From positions 40,381 to 104,380 of the forward strand of contig JANQES010000091.1 in NCBI GenBank assembly GCA_028278205.1: 64,000 nucleotides of DNA, read 5' to 3'. The stretch's first letter is position 1, and each line of letters starts with the position of its first letter. Both the position numbers and the translations under genes were made by a program. Below, piece after piece: positions 1 through 10,521 of the stretch. The notes under the pieces are model-generated. The model was not told the origin of the DNA. It made no database searches and saw nothing but the letters and a program-made list of their open reading frames with translations. Source of the stretch: Rhodothermales bacterium. GTDB taxonomy: Bacteria > Bacteroidota > Rhodothermia > Rhodothermales > Bin80.

Positions 1-1317
1 CTTCGCCTGATCGATCTTCTGCGACATGATGGCGAAAGGCAGGCTGACGATAGCCGCCCAGCCGACGCCCGTCACCGCCATCATCACGTAAATCGCAGTC
101 GGCGAAAAGCCAAAAAACAGCAACCCTGCGTAGCCGAGCGTCATGACGACCAGCGCGCCCATGTGGGTCTTCACCCGGCCTATCTTTTCGGTGATGGGTT
201 CCAGCACCAGCACCGGCAACGCAGCCCCCACGAGGTTGAGCACCAGGAACGCAATCGAAACCACCCGCCCGGCATCAATCTCGGAGAGATCCGGCAGCTT
301 CTGCTCGACGTACGGATACATGTAGATGAACATGCTCTGCACGCCGATCCACGAAAACGAGTGCGCCGCCAGCACCTTCTTAAACCCGATCATCCCCGCC
401 TCTTCCTTCGACTTACCCGACTCCTTCGCCACGAGCGCTTTACCGATCAGGAAAACCGTCAACACGCCGCACGCGATTTCGACGTAGTAGTGGCCCAGGT
501 CGAAACCGATCAGGCGCCGGGCCATGCCGTAGATGGCGTAGACCAGAAAGCCCCACAGCGGCTCGATGGCCCTGCCGATTTCGGTCATCGAAAAACCGCC
601 GCCTGCCGACGCTGAGACCTCCAATTTTTCCTGCATGTCGTCGGGTGAGGGCCGGGCGGAAGGATCCATCGGACCCACCTCGTCATCCTCGTCGTCCCAA
701 CTGAGCGAGGCGGGTTCTTTGATGAGAAAAGGCGGGATGAACGTGAACAAGAAAACCAGCACCACGCCCACGTAGATCAGCACGTAATTATCCCAGATAC
801 CGCCGATGGCGTAGGCCAGCACGCCGAACGTGCCGGAGATGGTCTGCATCCACGTATAGCCCTTCGTGCGGTTGACCCCTTCCGGCGTCACGTCGGCGAT
901 GATCGACCGCGTGGGGTTGAACCCGACGTTGATGGCGAAGTCGAGCGTCAGCGCCACGGCAATCGCCACGCCGAGGATGCCGTCGATGCCCATCGACGAA
1001 GAGATGATGTCGATGCTGGGCAAGGCGAAGAGCATCAGCGAGGCGAAGACGCCGCCGATGAGGATGAACGGACGACGACGCCCGCCCCAGAACCAGACGT
1101 TGTCGCTGATGATGCCGAAGATCACCTGTCCGAGAATGCCAGCGATAGGTCCGGCAGCCCACACCAGCCCGATGTCGTCGATCTCCAGATGGTATTTGGT
1201 GGCGAGGATCCAACTCAACGCCGAGATCTGCACCGAGAGCGCAAACCCCATCGCCGTAGCCGGCAGGCTGAGCAACGCGAAAAAGGACCGGGTGAGGTTT
1301 TTTTGGATATCGAGCAT
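1..1317 (-). CDS. SLC45/GPH-type MFS sugar transporter (3' end cut off by window start)
   Basis: The reading frame starts with ATG at 1317 (MLDIQKNLTRSFFALLSLP) and stays open to base 1, giving 439 visible residues without a stop, so the C-terminus lies outside the window. It has many hydrophobic membrane segments. The first half contains an FNPTRSIIADVTPE stretch like the loop conserved in GPH/SLC45 disaccharide transporters. A hydrophilic acidic loop near residues 205-235 (DDEDDEVGPMDPS) separates the two halves. Members of this family import maltose- or sucrose-type disaccharides with protons across the inner membrane. The neighbours upstream are three GH13 amylases, so uptake of maltose or maltodextrin is the likely role. 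A 150-bp inverted repeat lies between it and the preceding amylase gene. Family assignment is good; the substrate is inferred from context. Confidence 0.85.
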   Translation of the reverse strand, partial: MLDIQKNLTRSFFALLSLPATAMGFALSVQISALSWILATKYHLEIDDIGLVWAAGPIAGILGQVIFGIISDNVWFWGGRRRPFILIGGVFASLMLFALPSIDIISSSMGIDGILGVAIAVALTLDFAINVGFNPTRSIIADVTPEGVNRTKGYTWMQTISGTFGVLAYAIGGIWDNYVLIYVGVVLVFLFTFIPPFLIKEPASLSWDDEDDEVGPMDPSARPSPDDMQEKLEVSASAGGGFSMTEIGRAIEPLWGFLVYAIYGMARRLIGFDLGHYYVEIACGVLTVFLIGKALVAKESGKSKEEAGMIGFKKVLAAHSFSWIGVQSMFIYMYPYVEQKLPDLSEIDAGRVVSIAFLVLNLVGAALPVLVLEPITEKIGRVKTHMGALVVMTLGYAGLLFFGFSPTAIYVMMAVTGVGWAAIVSLPFAIMSQKIDQAK

Positions 1318-1350
1318 GTGGGTCGGGTGGGATGGTGGGGTTGGGGATTA

Positions 1351-1500
1351 GGATTTTGGATTTTAGATTTTGGATTGGTCTGATTCGACACCGTCATCAG
1401 AGTCGAAGAAGTCACAGCCATTCGGTCCGTCACAGCTTCCTCGATTATCTGATTCGGTGACATCAAATAATCCAAAATCCAAAATCTAAAATCCAAAAAT
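1351..1500. repeat. Heptamer-armed inverted repeat, family A copy 1
   Basis: The left arm (1351-1378) is built from the 7-mer TTTTGGA and its variant TTTTAGA. The right arm (1469-1498) is its inverted copy. The loop holds a second imperfect stem (about 1403-1444, ends TCGAAGAAG and CTTCCTCGA). The outer loop sequence between 1379 and 1412 reappears in inverted orientation at about 62341-62375, so this is a dispersed element rather than chance repeats. It fills the gap between a GH13 gene and the transporter. Confidence 0.85.
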
Positions 1501-1510
1501 GACATCACCG

Positions 1511-3442
<1,932 letters not shown>

Positions 3443-3478
3443 ACGTGATACGGTTTTTATCAACCTCGGAAGAAGTCC

Positions 3479-3567
3479 TGTTTGTTTTGCTTTTTTTGGA
3501 CGGTCACTGGTCATTGGTCACTGGTTTGCAAAGAGACACCAGTGACTAATGACCAGTGACCAGTGAC
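3479..3567. repeat. Heptamer inverted repeat (CCAGTGA word) with conserved tail
   Basis: Arms at 3502-3525 and 3538-3567 are tandem copies of CCAGTGA/CTAATGA in opposite orientation around a 12-nt loop. On the GH13 side (3479-3501) follows a tail, read on the minus strand as AAAAAAAGC, about 12 nt, then GGACTT. The same tail follows related repeats at 49835-49877 and 54840-54880. The element lies between two GH13 genes. Confidence 0.85.
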
Positions 3568-3568
3568 T

Positions 3569-6457
3569 TTAACGAACCAACACCATCGTCTTCGTCTCGA
3601 TGCGGTTGCCGGTTTGGAGGCGGTAGACGTACGGGCCGCTGGGCAGAGGACCCGCGTCGAAGACCACTTCGTGCGTGCCGCCGGGTATGAACGCATCCAC
3701 CAAAACCGCCACGCGGCGGCCCAGCACGTCGAACACGTCGAGGCGCACGGGGCCGGCTTCGGCCAGGCGGTAGCGTATCGTCGTGGCGGGGTTGAACGGG
3801 TTGGGATAATTCTGCTCCAGATGGAACGTCTCCGGCACGTCCGCCGCGTCTTCCACTGCCACCGTGATCAGACCCGGCTCAGGCGGCGTGATGCGCCGGC
3901 TCGTGTAAACGTGAAACGCACCCGGATCGAGCGTTGTCGACCGGCTGCCCGTCACATCCAGCGAATCACCGGAGAAGAAGTCGTACCAGAACCTCGGCGG
4001 GTTCGAAAATCGGGCGATGTTGGCGCCTTCGGTGACACCGAAGTTACCGACGATCTCGACCTCCATCTCCGGATGCGAAAGGTGGATGCGCTTGACGGCG
4101 TCGTCGAGATCCAACGTAACCTGCGTTTCGGTGCTGCGGAAGACCTCGTGCTCGTTGCGCAGGTTGATCAGCGCCGCCCACGCCTGGTAGAGTTTCTGGC
4201 GGAGCGGATCGTCGCGGTAATCCCAGCGGATGGGTTTGGGGCTGGTGCGTCCGGGCGCGAAGGGCGGGCAGTCGTTGTCGCGGAGGCACTGCTCGCCCCG
4301 GTCGCCGTAGCCGTAGCCCAACTCGCCGAACTGCCACATCATGCGGGGTCCGGGCAGCAGGAAAAAGAACGCGCCCGCCATCTTCATGCGGTCGAGAGCG
4401 GTGGGCAAATTCCGCACGTTATAGGTGCCGAAATTCTCGTTGAGACTGGGATCGCAGCCGTCGCCGAAGCTGCGCTCGCACGCGCCGAAGCTGATGTTCC
4501 TGAACATGAGCCACTGCTCGTCGTGGCTTTCCATGTACGAGATCGTGTGTGGCACGGGCCAGCCTCTGCCTCCGGGGCCGTAATAGGCATGCGAAAAGTC
4601 GGACTTCCCGCCGTCGTGGTAGCCCATCGTGGCCTCGTTATAATTGAAGTTGGCGTTGTTCCAGAGCATCATTCCCGGCTTGCCCTCGTCCATGCCGTAG
4701 GTGGCCAGTTCGCGTTCTTCGCGGTCTTCGGCGAAGTGCTCTAAGATGACGTACGCGTCCGGATCGACGGCCCAGATCTGGTCAGCCATGCGCTTGAGCA
4801 GGGCGATACGCGAGGCGTCGTAATTGCCCCAGGCGCCGACGTTGCCGCCCGTGTTGCGCTGCGTGAAGCCCTTCGAAAGATCAAACCGGAAACCGTCTAC
4901 CTTGAACTCGGTCAGCCAGTAGGCATTGACGCGGTCGAGCCAGTATTGCGTGTAGGGATCCTCGTGATTGAGATCGAAAAAGACGTTGAACGGATGCCGG
5001 GCCGGGACGTTGATCCACGGATTAGTGTCCGTCGCGCCGAAGAGTTCGATCAGCGGCGAGGGCAGGTCGACGTGGTTGTAGACGACGTCGAGGATCACGG
5101 CGATGCCGCGCTGATGGGCCTCGTCGATGAAGCGTCTGAGGTCGTCGGCAGGGCCGTAGTATTTGTCCGGGGCGAAATAAAACTGCGGCTGATACCCCCA
5201 GTTGATGTTGCCTCCGAATTCCGCGATGGGCATCAACTCGATGGCGTTGACGCCGAGGCGGTCGAAGTAATCGAGCGTATCGACGAGCGTGGCGTAGTCG
5301 TGCGCCGCGACGAAATCGCGCAGCAGCATTTCGTAGATCACCAACTCGCCCTGCGGCGGCCTTTCAAAATCCTCGACGACCCACGGATACGCATCGCGCC
5401 CCGGCTGAAGCACCGAGACGAGGCCCTGCGTCTGCCCCTCCGGATAGGGTTTCAGGTTGGGATACGTCGCCTCCGGAATGAACGGATCGTTGCCCGGATC
5501 GAGGATCTTTTCTGAATACAAATCGGCCATGCGCAACTCGCCGTCTACGAGGAATTGATAAGCATATTCCTGCGTGGCGTTGAGATTGTCGATTTCCAGC
5601 CACCAGTGTACGCTGTCGTCGCGAATCACGTCGCGTTTCATCAAGAACGCGTCGTCGATCTGCCAGTTGTTGAAATCGCCGAGGACGTGGACGAAGCATT
5701 TGCCGGGCGCAAAAAGCGAGAGCGCGGCTTTCGTCGGGTCGTTGTCGAAATAGGTGATGCCGTCGCGGATGTCGGCGGGACGGGCGGCCTCCTGAATGGC
5801 CGGCGGGACGACGCCTACCTCCACGCTCGCCGTGCCGCCCACGGCATCGGTGGCCGTGAGTTTGAATTGCAAGGCGCAGACCACCGGCTCCGGCAATTCG
5901 TACCGGAAGATGCTCTTCTCGGCATCAAAAAACGGCAGCCCGTCCTGCGCCACCCCGTTGATCTCGAACGTCAACGCCGTGATGTCCTCCGATCCAAAAA
6001 CCCCGGCGGAGACTTCCACGATTTCGCCGTCCTCATTCTGCCGGCGGGCCGGTTGAAAAACCATCGGATCGGTGATGGTGACGACGGAGTTGTTGTTGTC
6101 GTTGACATTAATGCGGTCGTTGAACGGATCGGAAATCCACTGCCACTCCGACCCCGACCCGTTAAAGTGAAAGTGCACCTTGTACTGGTAATCCTGCCCC
6201 ACCTGAAGCGCCGTCGTGTAGAGCCACTGGTCGAGGTCGGTGTCGAGGGTCATCAGCGAGGGCGCGCCGATGGCGATCTGCCCGCCATTGTTCGGCCCCC
6301 AGCCATTGAACTCGCCGGGCAAAAACACCCGCATAAAATTGTCGCCGGGCTGCTCGACGTAGCGAAACGTGACGTCGAGCGTCTGCGCATAGGCAGGCAC
6401 GAGCCCGGCCCCGACGAGGCCGAGCACCACCAAAAAGCGGATAAACGGACGATGCAT
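3569..6457 (-). CDS. Multidomain GH13 alpha-amylase, T9SS-exported
   Basis: 962 residues starting at ATG 6457, preceded by a clear AGGAGG eight bases upstream. A signal peptide (1-24, ending AYAQ) is followed by a first beta-sandwich (about 27-135, with FNGWGPNN, typical of starch-binding/E-set folds), a linker domain, and a CBM48-like domain (about 225-330, GDFNNWQIDD). The GH13 barrel (about 370-760) shows region I DVVYNH (457-462), region II GFRFDLSKG with nucleophile Asp526, region III ILEHF with Glu573 and region IV ESHDEQ with Asp646. The last 80 residues (NYPNPFNPATTI, then VFDVLGRRV, ending in a basic strand) form a T9SS type A sorting domain. The enzyme should therefore be released or anchored at the cell surface, where it opens starch or branched glucans. 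Confidence 0.95.
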   Translation of the reverse strand: MHRPFIRFLVVLGLVGAGLVPAYAQTLDVTFRYVEQPGDNFMRVFLPGEFNGWGPNNGGQIAIGAPSLMTLDTDLDQWLYTTALQVGQDYQYKVHFHFNGSGSEWQWISDPFNDRINVNDNNNSVVTITDPMVFQPARRQNEDGEIVEVSAGVFGSEDITALTFEINGVAQDGLPFFDAEKSIFRYELPEPVVCALQFKLTATDAVGGTASVEVGVVPPAIQEAARPADIRDGITYFDNDPTKAALSLFAPGKCFVHVLGDFNNWQIDDAFLMKRDVIRDDSVHWWLEIDNLNATQEYAYQFLVDGELRMADLYSEKILDPGNDPFIPEATYPNLKPYPEGQTQGLVSVLQPGRDAYPWVVEDFERPPQGELVIYEMLLRDFVAAHDYATLVDTLDYFDRLGVNAIELMPIAEFGGNINWGYQPQFYFAPDKYYGPADDLRRFIDEAHQRGIAVILDVVYNHVDLPSPLIELFGATDTNPWINVPARHPFNVFFDLNHEDPYTQYWLDRVNAYWLTEFKVDGFRFDLSKGFTQRNTGGNVGAWGNYDASRIALLKRMADQIWAVDPDAYVILEHFAEDREERELATYGMDEGKPGMMLWNNANFNYNEATMGYHDGGKSDFSHAYYGPGGRGWPVPHTISYMESHDEQWLMFRNISFGACERSFGDGCDPSLNENFGTYNVRNLPTALDRMKMAGAFFFLLPGPRMMWQFGELGYGYGDRGEQCLRDNDCPPFAPGRTSPKPIRWDYRDDPLRQKLYQAWAALINLRNEHEVFRSTETQVTLDLDDAVKRIHLSHPEMEVEIVGNFGVTEGANIARFSNPPRFWYDFFSGDSLDVTGSRSTTLDPGAFHVYTSRRITPPEPGLITVAVEDAADVPETFHLEQNYPNPFNPATTIRYRLAEAGPVRLDVFDVLGRRVAVLVDAFIPGGTHEVVFDAGPLPSGPYVYRLQTGNRIETKTMVLVR

Positions 6458-6471
6458 GGGTGTTCCTCCTC

Positions 6472-6500
6472 TTGCGTACTGCGTAATGCGTCTTGTGTGA
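6472..6500. repeat. Short heptamer tract (TGCGTAC word)
   Basis: Three imperfect tandem copies of TGCGTAC/TGCGTAA/TGCGTCT lie just upstream of the GH13 start. The same word is used in the longer tract at 20936-20968 that encodes part of the TonB receptor leader. Confidence 0.6.
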
Positions 6501-6518
6501 TGTCATCGTGCCGGCACC

Positions 6519-6602
6519 GAAAATTCCCCCTTCGAAGGGGGACAGCGGCGCGCAGCGAAGGCGGAGCGGCGCAGGGGGATGTTGACGAAGCCTGCTAAGA
6601 GG
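6519..6602. repeat. Palindromic intergenic repeat, CCCCCTTCGAAGGGGG type, copy 1
   Basis: About 84 bp starting with a CCCCCTTCGAAGGGGG palindrome and continuing through GCGCAGCGAAGGCGGAGC to GGGGGATG. A near-identical copy in the same orientation lies at 10234-10318 and a shorter inverted one at 10332-10384. It sits upstream of the T9SS amylase gene. Confidence 0.85.
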
Positions 6603-6632
6603 TTGTCAGCCAGGCTTTGCAACGGCGCCATG

Positions 6633-8048
6633 TCACTCCACCCGCAGCAACCGAAAATCGTACGGCCCCAGCGAGAGCGTCTGGCCGCTGATGACGGGTT
6701 CTTCCCGCAAAACGTCCATCAGCCGGTCGCCCTGAAGCGCTGTCGGCAGCGTCACGGCTGCGCTCCGGGGGCGGGTGTTGACGGCCACGAGCAGTTGTTC
6801 GGTGGCCGCCGTGCGGGCAAAGAGCATCACGTCGTCGTTGTCCGGGGCGAAAGGCGTGAAGCTGCCCTGCCGCAGCGCCGCGCTCTCGGCGTAGAGGTCG
6901 AAGAAATCGCCGTAGAACGTCCTCATCTCCGGGTTTTGCGACCAGTCGTAGGCGGTCTGTTCGAAAAACGGGACGGGGCTATCCTGGCCGGTCTCCTGCC
7001 CATTGTAGAGCAGCGGCACGCCGGGCAACGTATGCGCCAGCACCGACGCAGCGCGAGCGCCCTCCTGCCCGCCGAAGAGTTGCGGCGGCGTCGCATCCCA
7101 GGCCGTCTCGTCGTGGTTGGTGGTAAAGCGCAGGCGGTGGGCGCCTTCGGGCAGTGCCGCGTCTACCTCGCGCACGAGGGTCCTCAATTCAGAGACCGGC
7201 GCGCCCTCCCAGACGGCCTTCAGCGTTTGGTAAAACGGCCAGGCATACGTCAGATCGAAACCCACGCGGTGCAGGCCCGGATCCTCCGACTCGGCCAGCA
7301 TCAGGACCGGCTTGACCTGCCGCACCGCCGCGATGGCGTCTTTCCAGAAGTCGAACGGCACCCAGCCGGCCACGTCGCAGCGGTAGCCGTCGATGTCAAA
7401 CTCTTCGACCCAGTAGCGCATGACGCCCGTCATCTCGGCGCGCAGGGCCCGGTTGTCGTAGTTGAGGTCGGCCACGTCGGTCCAGTCGGTGAGGTTGTCG
7501 TTGGGATCGAGCGGCACGGTGATGCCGCCGTCGGGGCCGGGCGTGTACCAGTCCGGATGCTCGGTGATCCAGGGATGATCCCAGGCAGTGTGGTTGGCTA
7601 CCAGATCGAGGATGAGATACATCCCCTCGGCATGGACGGCGCCGACGAGCGCTTTGAAATCCTCCTTCGTGCCATATTCAGGATTGACATCATAAAAATC
7701 CCGCACCGCGTACGGCGAGCCCAGCACCCCCTTGCGTTCTTCGATGCCGATGGGATGGATCGGCATCAGCCAGATCGTCGTGACGCCGAGTTCTTTGAGT
7801 TCGCCCAGGCGCGGAATGATGGCCCGGAACGTCCCTTCCTCGGTGAAATCAGGGACGAAGAGTTCATAAAGCACCGCGTCGTCGATCCACGCAGGCCGCG
7901 CGGCGACGGTCTCCGTGAGGATGCCTTCCTCGCCGGTCTGCCCGCCCGGCGCCTCGCTGCATCCCGCCATCGCGAAAAACCAGAGAGCGGTGAACAAGAG
8001 CAGCGAACAACGCAACACGATGGTTCGGATGGGCAATACCAAATCCAT
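6633..8048 (-). CDS. GH13 alpha-amylase lipoprotein
   Basis: 471 residues from ATG 8048 (MDLVLPIRTIVLRC). A hydrophobic signal ends in AMAGC, a lipobox with Cys30, so this is a lipid-anchored enzyme. The compact GH13 domain begins at about residue 55 (AVLYELFVPDF) and shows region I DLVANH (148-153), region II GYRCDVAG with Asp225, region III LAES with Glu253 and region IV NHDE with Asp313. It ends with a short beta domain C. A longer in-frame start at 8243 exists, but the added 65 residues come from palindromic repeat DNA (8079-8143) and would bury the signal peptide. It probably trims oligosaccharides at the membrane, complementing the larger T9SS enzyme encoded downstream. Confidence 0.93.
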   Translation of the reverse strand: MDLVLPIRTIVLRCSLLLFTALWFFAMAGCSEAPGGQTGEEGILTETVAARPAWIDDAVLYELFVPDFTEEGTFRAIIPRLGELKELGVTTIWLMPIHPIGIEERKGVLGSPYAVRDFYDVNPEYGTKEDFKALVGAVHAEGMYLILDLVANHTAWDHPWITEHPDWYTPGPDGGITVPLDPNDNLTDWTDVADLNYDNRALRAEMTGVMRYWVEEFDIDGYRCDVAGWVPFDFWKDAIAAVRQVKPVLMLAESEDPGLHRVGFDLTYAWPFYQTLKAVWEGAPVSELRTLVREVDAALPEGAHRLRFTTNHDETAWDATPPQLFGGQEGARAASVLAHTLPGVPLLYNGQETGQDSPVPFFEQTAYDWSQNPEMRTFYGDFFDLYAESAALRQGSFTPFAPDNDDVMLFARTAATEQLLVAVNTRPRSAAVTLPTALQGDRLMDVLREEPVISGQTLSLGPYDFRLLRVE

Positions 8049-8078
8049 TTGAAAACTTGCCTTATCAGTTGCAACAGA

Positions 8079-8143
8079 AGTACATCCCGTTCGCCGAACG
8101 GGACCCTCAACGCTCGATCCCGTTCGGCGAACGGGACGTACTT
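8079..8143. repeat. Nested palindromes (CCCGTTCGCCGAACGGG)
   Basis: A 19-nt near-palindrome at 8085-8103 and its exact reverse complement at 8118-8136 are separated by 14 nt. Short outer arms (AGTAC/GTACT) close the structure. It lies between an SGNH/TPR gene and a GH13 gene. The 12-mer CGAACGGGACGT from it recurs near 51417. Confidence 0.8.
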
Positions 8144-8199
8144 TCGTGCCATTATTCAACATCACAACGGCCAAAAGGCAATTTCGAATTCGAATTCCA

Positions 8200-10233
8200 T
8201 CATTCTCGCGGCGCCGAGAGGCTGGCGAGCAGGCGCCGGCCATCCTGGTGTTCGGGCGCCAGTTGAAGCAGGCGCATCACCGTCTCGCGGGCTTGCTCCA
8301 ACTGGCCGGAGAGGGCATAAGCGCCGCTGAGATTATAAAGAGCTTGTTGGTTTTCCGGGTCGAGGGCTACGGCGCGTGTCAGGTGTTCGATGGCCTTGTT
8401 GCGGTCGCCCCGCTCCAGCAAAATGCTACCGATCATACGCTGCGCCATCGCCGACTCCTCGATATCGTTCGAGACCGTGAAATAGGTCATGGCTTCGTCG
8501 TAGCGGCGCTGTAAGACCAGAATATTGCCGGCGGCGAGGTACGGCTGCGGCAGAAACGGATATTGCTGGATATGCACCAGCGCCGCCTGCAACGCGCTGT
8601 GGTAGTCGCCCTGCTCCTGGTAATAGCGCCGTAGCGCGTCGGTGGCTTCTTGCCAGCCCACCTTCCGGTAATACAGATCGAGGGCGATCTGCTCGACGGG
8701 GTTGCGCGCCTTCACCGTGTCCATCGTGTTCACGACGACGCCGGGCGGCTGAAACGGCCAGGTGCCCATCAACTGGCGGATGCGGTAGACGCCGTAGAGC
8801 GAATCGATGGGCGTAAGCAAGACCTCTTTGCGCGCCCTCACCGTAGGCACAACGCGATCCCACGAACCGATCAGCCGCGCCTCGGCCAGCGCCTTGTAAA
8901 ACGCATCGGCGATGAGGAAATAGCCATCCACATTCGGGTGCAGGTGCTCCATCATCAGATCAGAGCCGATGATGCCGTTCCGCGCGGCCTGCGCCAGCGC
9001 CGCCTGCGTCTCGACGACGCCGACGCCGGCCCGCTCAGCTTCTTCCCGAATAATCTGGTTGATGGCTTCCGGCGCGCGGAAACGAAGCTGGTCTCGATCT
9101 TTAGCCGCGAGGTAGGCCGCCCGCGCCTCGTCGTAGCGTCCCCCGGTGTCAAGGAGGCGGGCTTTGGCGTAAAAAGCATCGGCGGCGAGGCTGTCCATCC
9201 GGATGACCTCGTCAAGAATGGAGAGAGCTTCTTGCAGGTTGCCTTGTTGCGCAGCGTTTTGCGCCTGCCGGTACAGCATCTTCCGGGCCTCGGCATCAGT
9301 GCCGGGGACAAGGTCGCTGATGAAAGGCGCGTGCGTACGCTCGTTGCTGGCGAGCGTGCCGATAAAAACGGGAATGCCGCGTTCCCGGTAGCGCGCCATC
9401 AGATCGCGCAGGTTGCCGCGAAACTGCGCCAGGCCGCGTCCATAGAGCGCCGAGCCGTAGGCAATCTTTTGCTCGCCCACCATCCGGTCCATCAGCGTGG
9501 CGCCGGGCCGTTCGCCTTGCGCACGCCCGCCGAAGAGCGATCCGGCTCCGGCCAGCACGGCGCGAAGCCCCTGCACGATGCGCAGGTTGCGCAGGCCCAG
9601 ATACAGGTTGACCATCGCGCGGTTCTGCCCCAACGTCTCGGCAGAACCGACGCCGAGCGCGCCGTAGAACTCGTTGTGCCCGGCATAGATCAGCACGGCA
9701 TCCGGCTCCTGCGCGATGATCTCGTCGGCAAAGTCGAGGAGCGTGTAGGAGTTGACCGCCGCCATGGCCGTGTTGACCACCTCGATGGGGCGTTCGGGGA
9801 AGGTCTGTTGCAGGCGTTGACCCAGCATCCGCGAGAAGCTGCCGCCGTGGTAGAAAGGATAGCCGGCGGCGCTGGATCCGCCCTGCACGAAGACGCGGAA
9901 GATGCTGCTGTCTTTCTCAGCTTTGAACGCGTCGCCCAGGCTCGTGGGCACGCGTTCTTGCCGGGTGAAATAGCGCCAGCCTACGTCCCGGTTCTGCGCC
10001 ATATAGGCCGGATACCCGGAGATCGGCTTGAACAGCGGATACGAATCGCCATAGCCGGCCAGCCGGAGCACGCCTTCGAGCACGACAAAAAAGAGCACAG
10101 GCATCAGCCACATCACCACGCTGAAGAGGCGACGCTTCCCGGCGGAGAGGGGCGCTTCGGTCTGTGTCTTCGGCTTGCTCACAGGGCAGGCAGCGTTAAT
10201 CTTCGATATTAAACTGGGTGATCGTGTTGCCAT
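8200..10233 (-). CDS. Membrane-anchored SGNH hydrolase-like protein with TPR repeats
   Basis: 677 residues from ATG 10233. An N-terminal cytoplasmic stretch and one membrane segment (about 36-57, VVMWLMPVLFFVVLEGVL) precede an SGNH/GDSL-type domain. Block I is VFVQGGSSAAG (Ser about 120), block III is IYAGHNEFYG (Asn187) and the last block is MEHLHPNVDGY (His431). A TPR-like helical pair (about 318-375) is inserted between these blocks, and more TPR units occupy about 540-665. The family includes esterases and acyl-modifying enzymes, but the reaction here is unknown. Its place inside the amylase operon hints at a surface or periplasmic role linked to glucan use. An upstream in-frame start at 10341 would translate the repeat at 10234-10318, so 10233 is preferred. 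Confidence 0.8.
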   Translation of the reverse strand: MATRSPSLISKINAACPVSKPKTQTEAPLSAGKRRLFSVVMWLMPVLFFVVLEGVLRLAGYGDSYPLFKPISGYPAYMAQNRDVGWRYFTRQERVPTSLGDAFKAEKDSSIFRVFVQGGSSAAGYPFYHGGSFSRMLGQRLQQTFPERPIEVVNTAMAAVNSYTLLDFADEIIAQEPDAVLIYAGHNEFYGALGVGSAETLGQNRAMVNLYLGLRNLRIVQGLRAVLAGAGSLFGGRAQGERPGATLMDRMVGEQKIAYGSALYGRGLAQFRGNLRDLMARYRERGIPVFIGTLASNERTHAPFISDLVPGTDAEARKMLYRQAQNAAQQGNLQEALSILDEVIRMDSLAADAFYAKARLLDTGGRYDEARAAYLAAKDRDQLRFRAPEAINQIIREEAERAGVGVVETQAALAQAARNGIIGSDLMMEHLHPNVDGYFLIADAFYKALAEARLIGSWDRVVPTVRARKEVLLTPIDSLYGVYRIRQLMGTWPFQPPGVVVNTMDTVKARNPVEQIALDLYYRKVGWQEATDALRRYYQEQGDYHSALQAALVHIQQYPFLPQPYLAAGNILVLQRRYDEAMTYFTVSNDIEESAMAQRMIGSILLERGDRNKAIEHLTRAVALDPENQQALYNLSGAYALSGQLEQARETVMRLLQLAPEHQDGRRLLASLSAPRE

Positions 10234-10384
10234 CGAAAATTCCCCCTTTGAAGGGGGACAGCGACGCGCAGCGAAGGCGGAGCGGCGCAGGGGGATGTTC
10301 GTGCAGCCTGAGAAGAGGTTTTTAGAAGGTCGCACGAACATCCCCCGCCCCTCCTTCGTCGGGGCACCCCCTTCAAAGGGGGAC
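10234..10384. repeat. Palindromic intergenic repeats, CCCCCTTTGAAGGGGG type, copy 2 plus inverted partial copy
   Basis: 10234-10318 is about 90% identical by eye to 6519-6602, including the flank CGAAAATTCC and the end AAGAGG. At 10332-10384 a shorter copy runs in the opposite orientation (ACGAACATCCCCC ... CCTTCAAAGGGGG), making a large inverted repeat. Its edge directly abuts the start codon of the SGNH/TPR gene. Confidence 0.85.
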
Positions 10385-10521
10385 TTTACGGGGGTGCCCG
10401 CTTTAACCCGATTTAACTATCAAAGAGCATCAGAGAACGGACATAAAAACCAGCGCCGGGGCCGGCGGACGTGCAAAGCCACCGGCCCCGGCAACACGGT
10501 TTTAGGTTCGAAAACGCGCGG

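Noticed and set aside
3443..3514. Start of the GH13 gene at ATG 3514
   Set aside because: The extra codons consist of the hairpin arm and the dispersed tail sequence; the signal peptide begins at the ATG at 3442.
8049..8243. Start of the lipoprotein amylase at 8243
   Set aside because: The extension is translated palindromic DNA and would place 65 residues before the lipoprotein signal.
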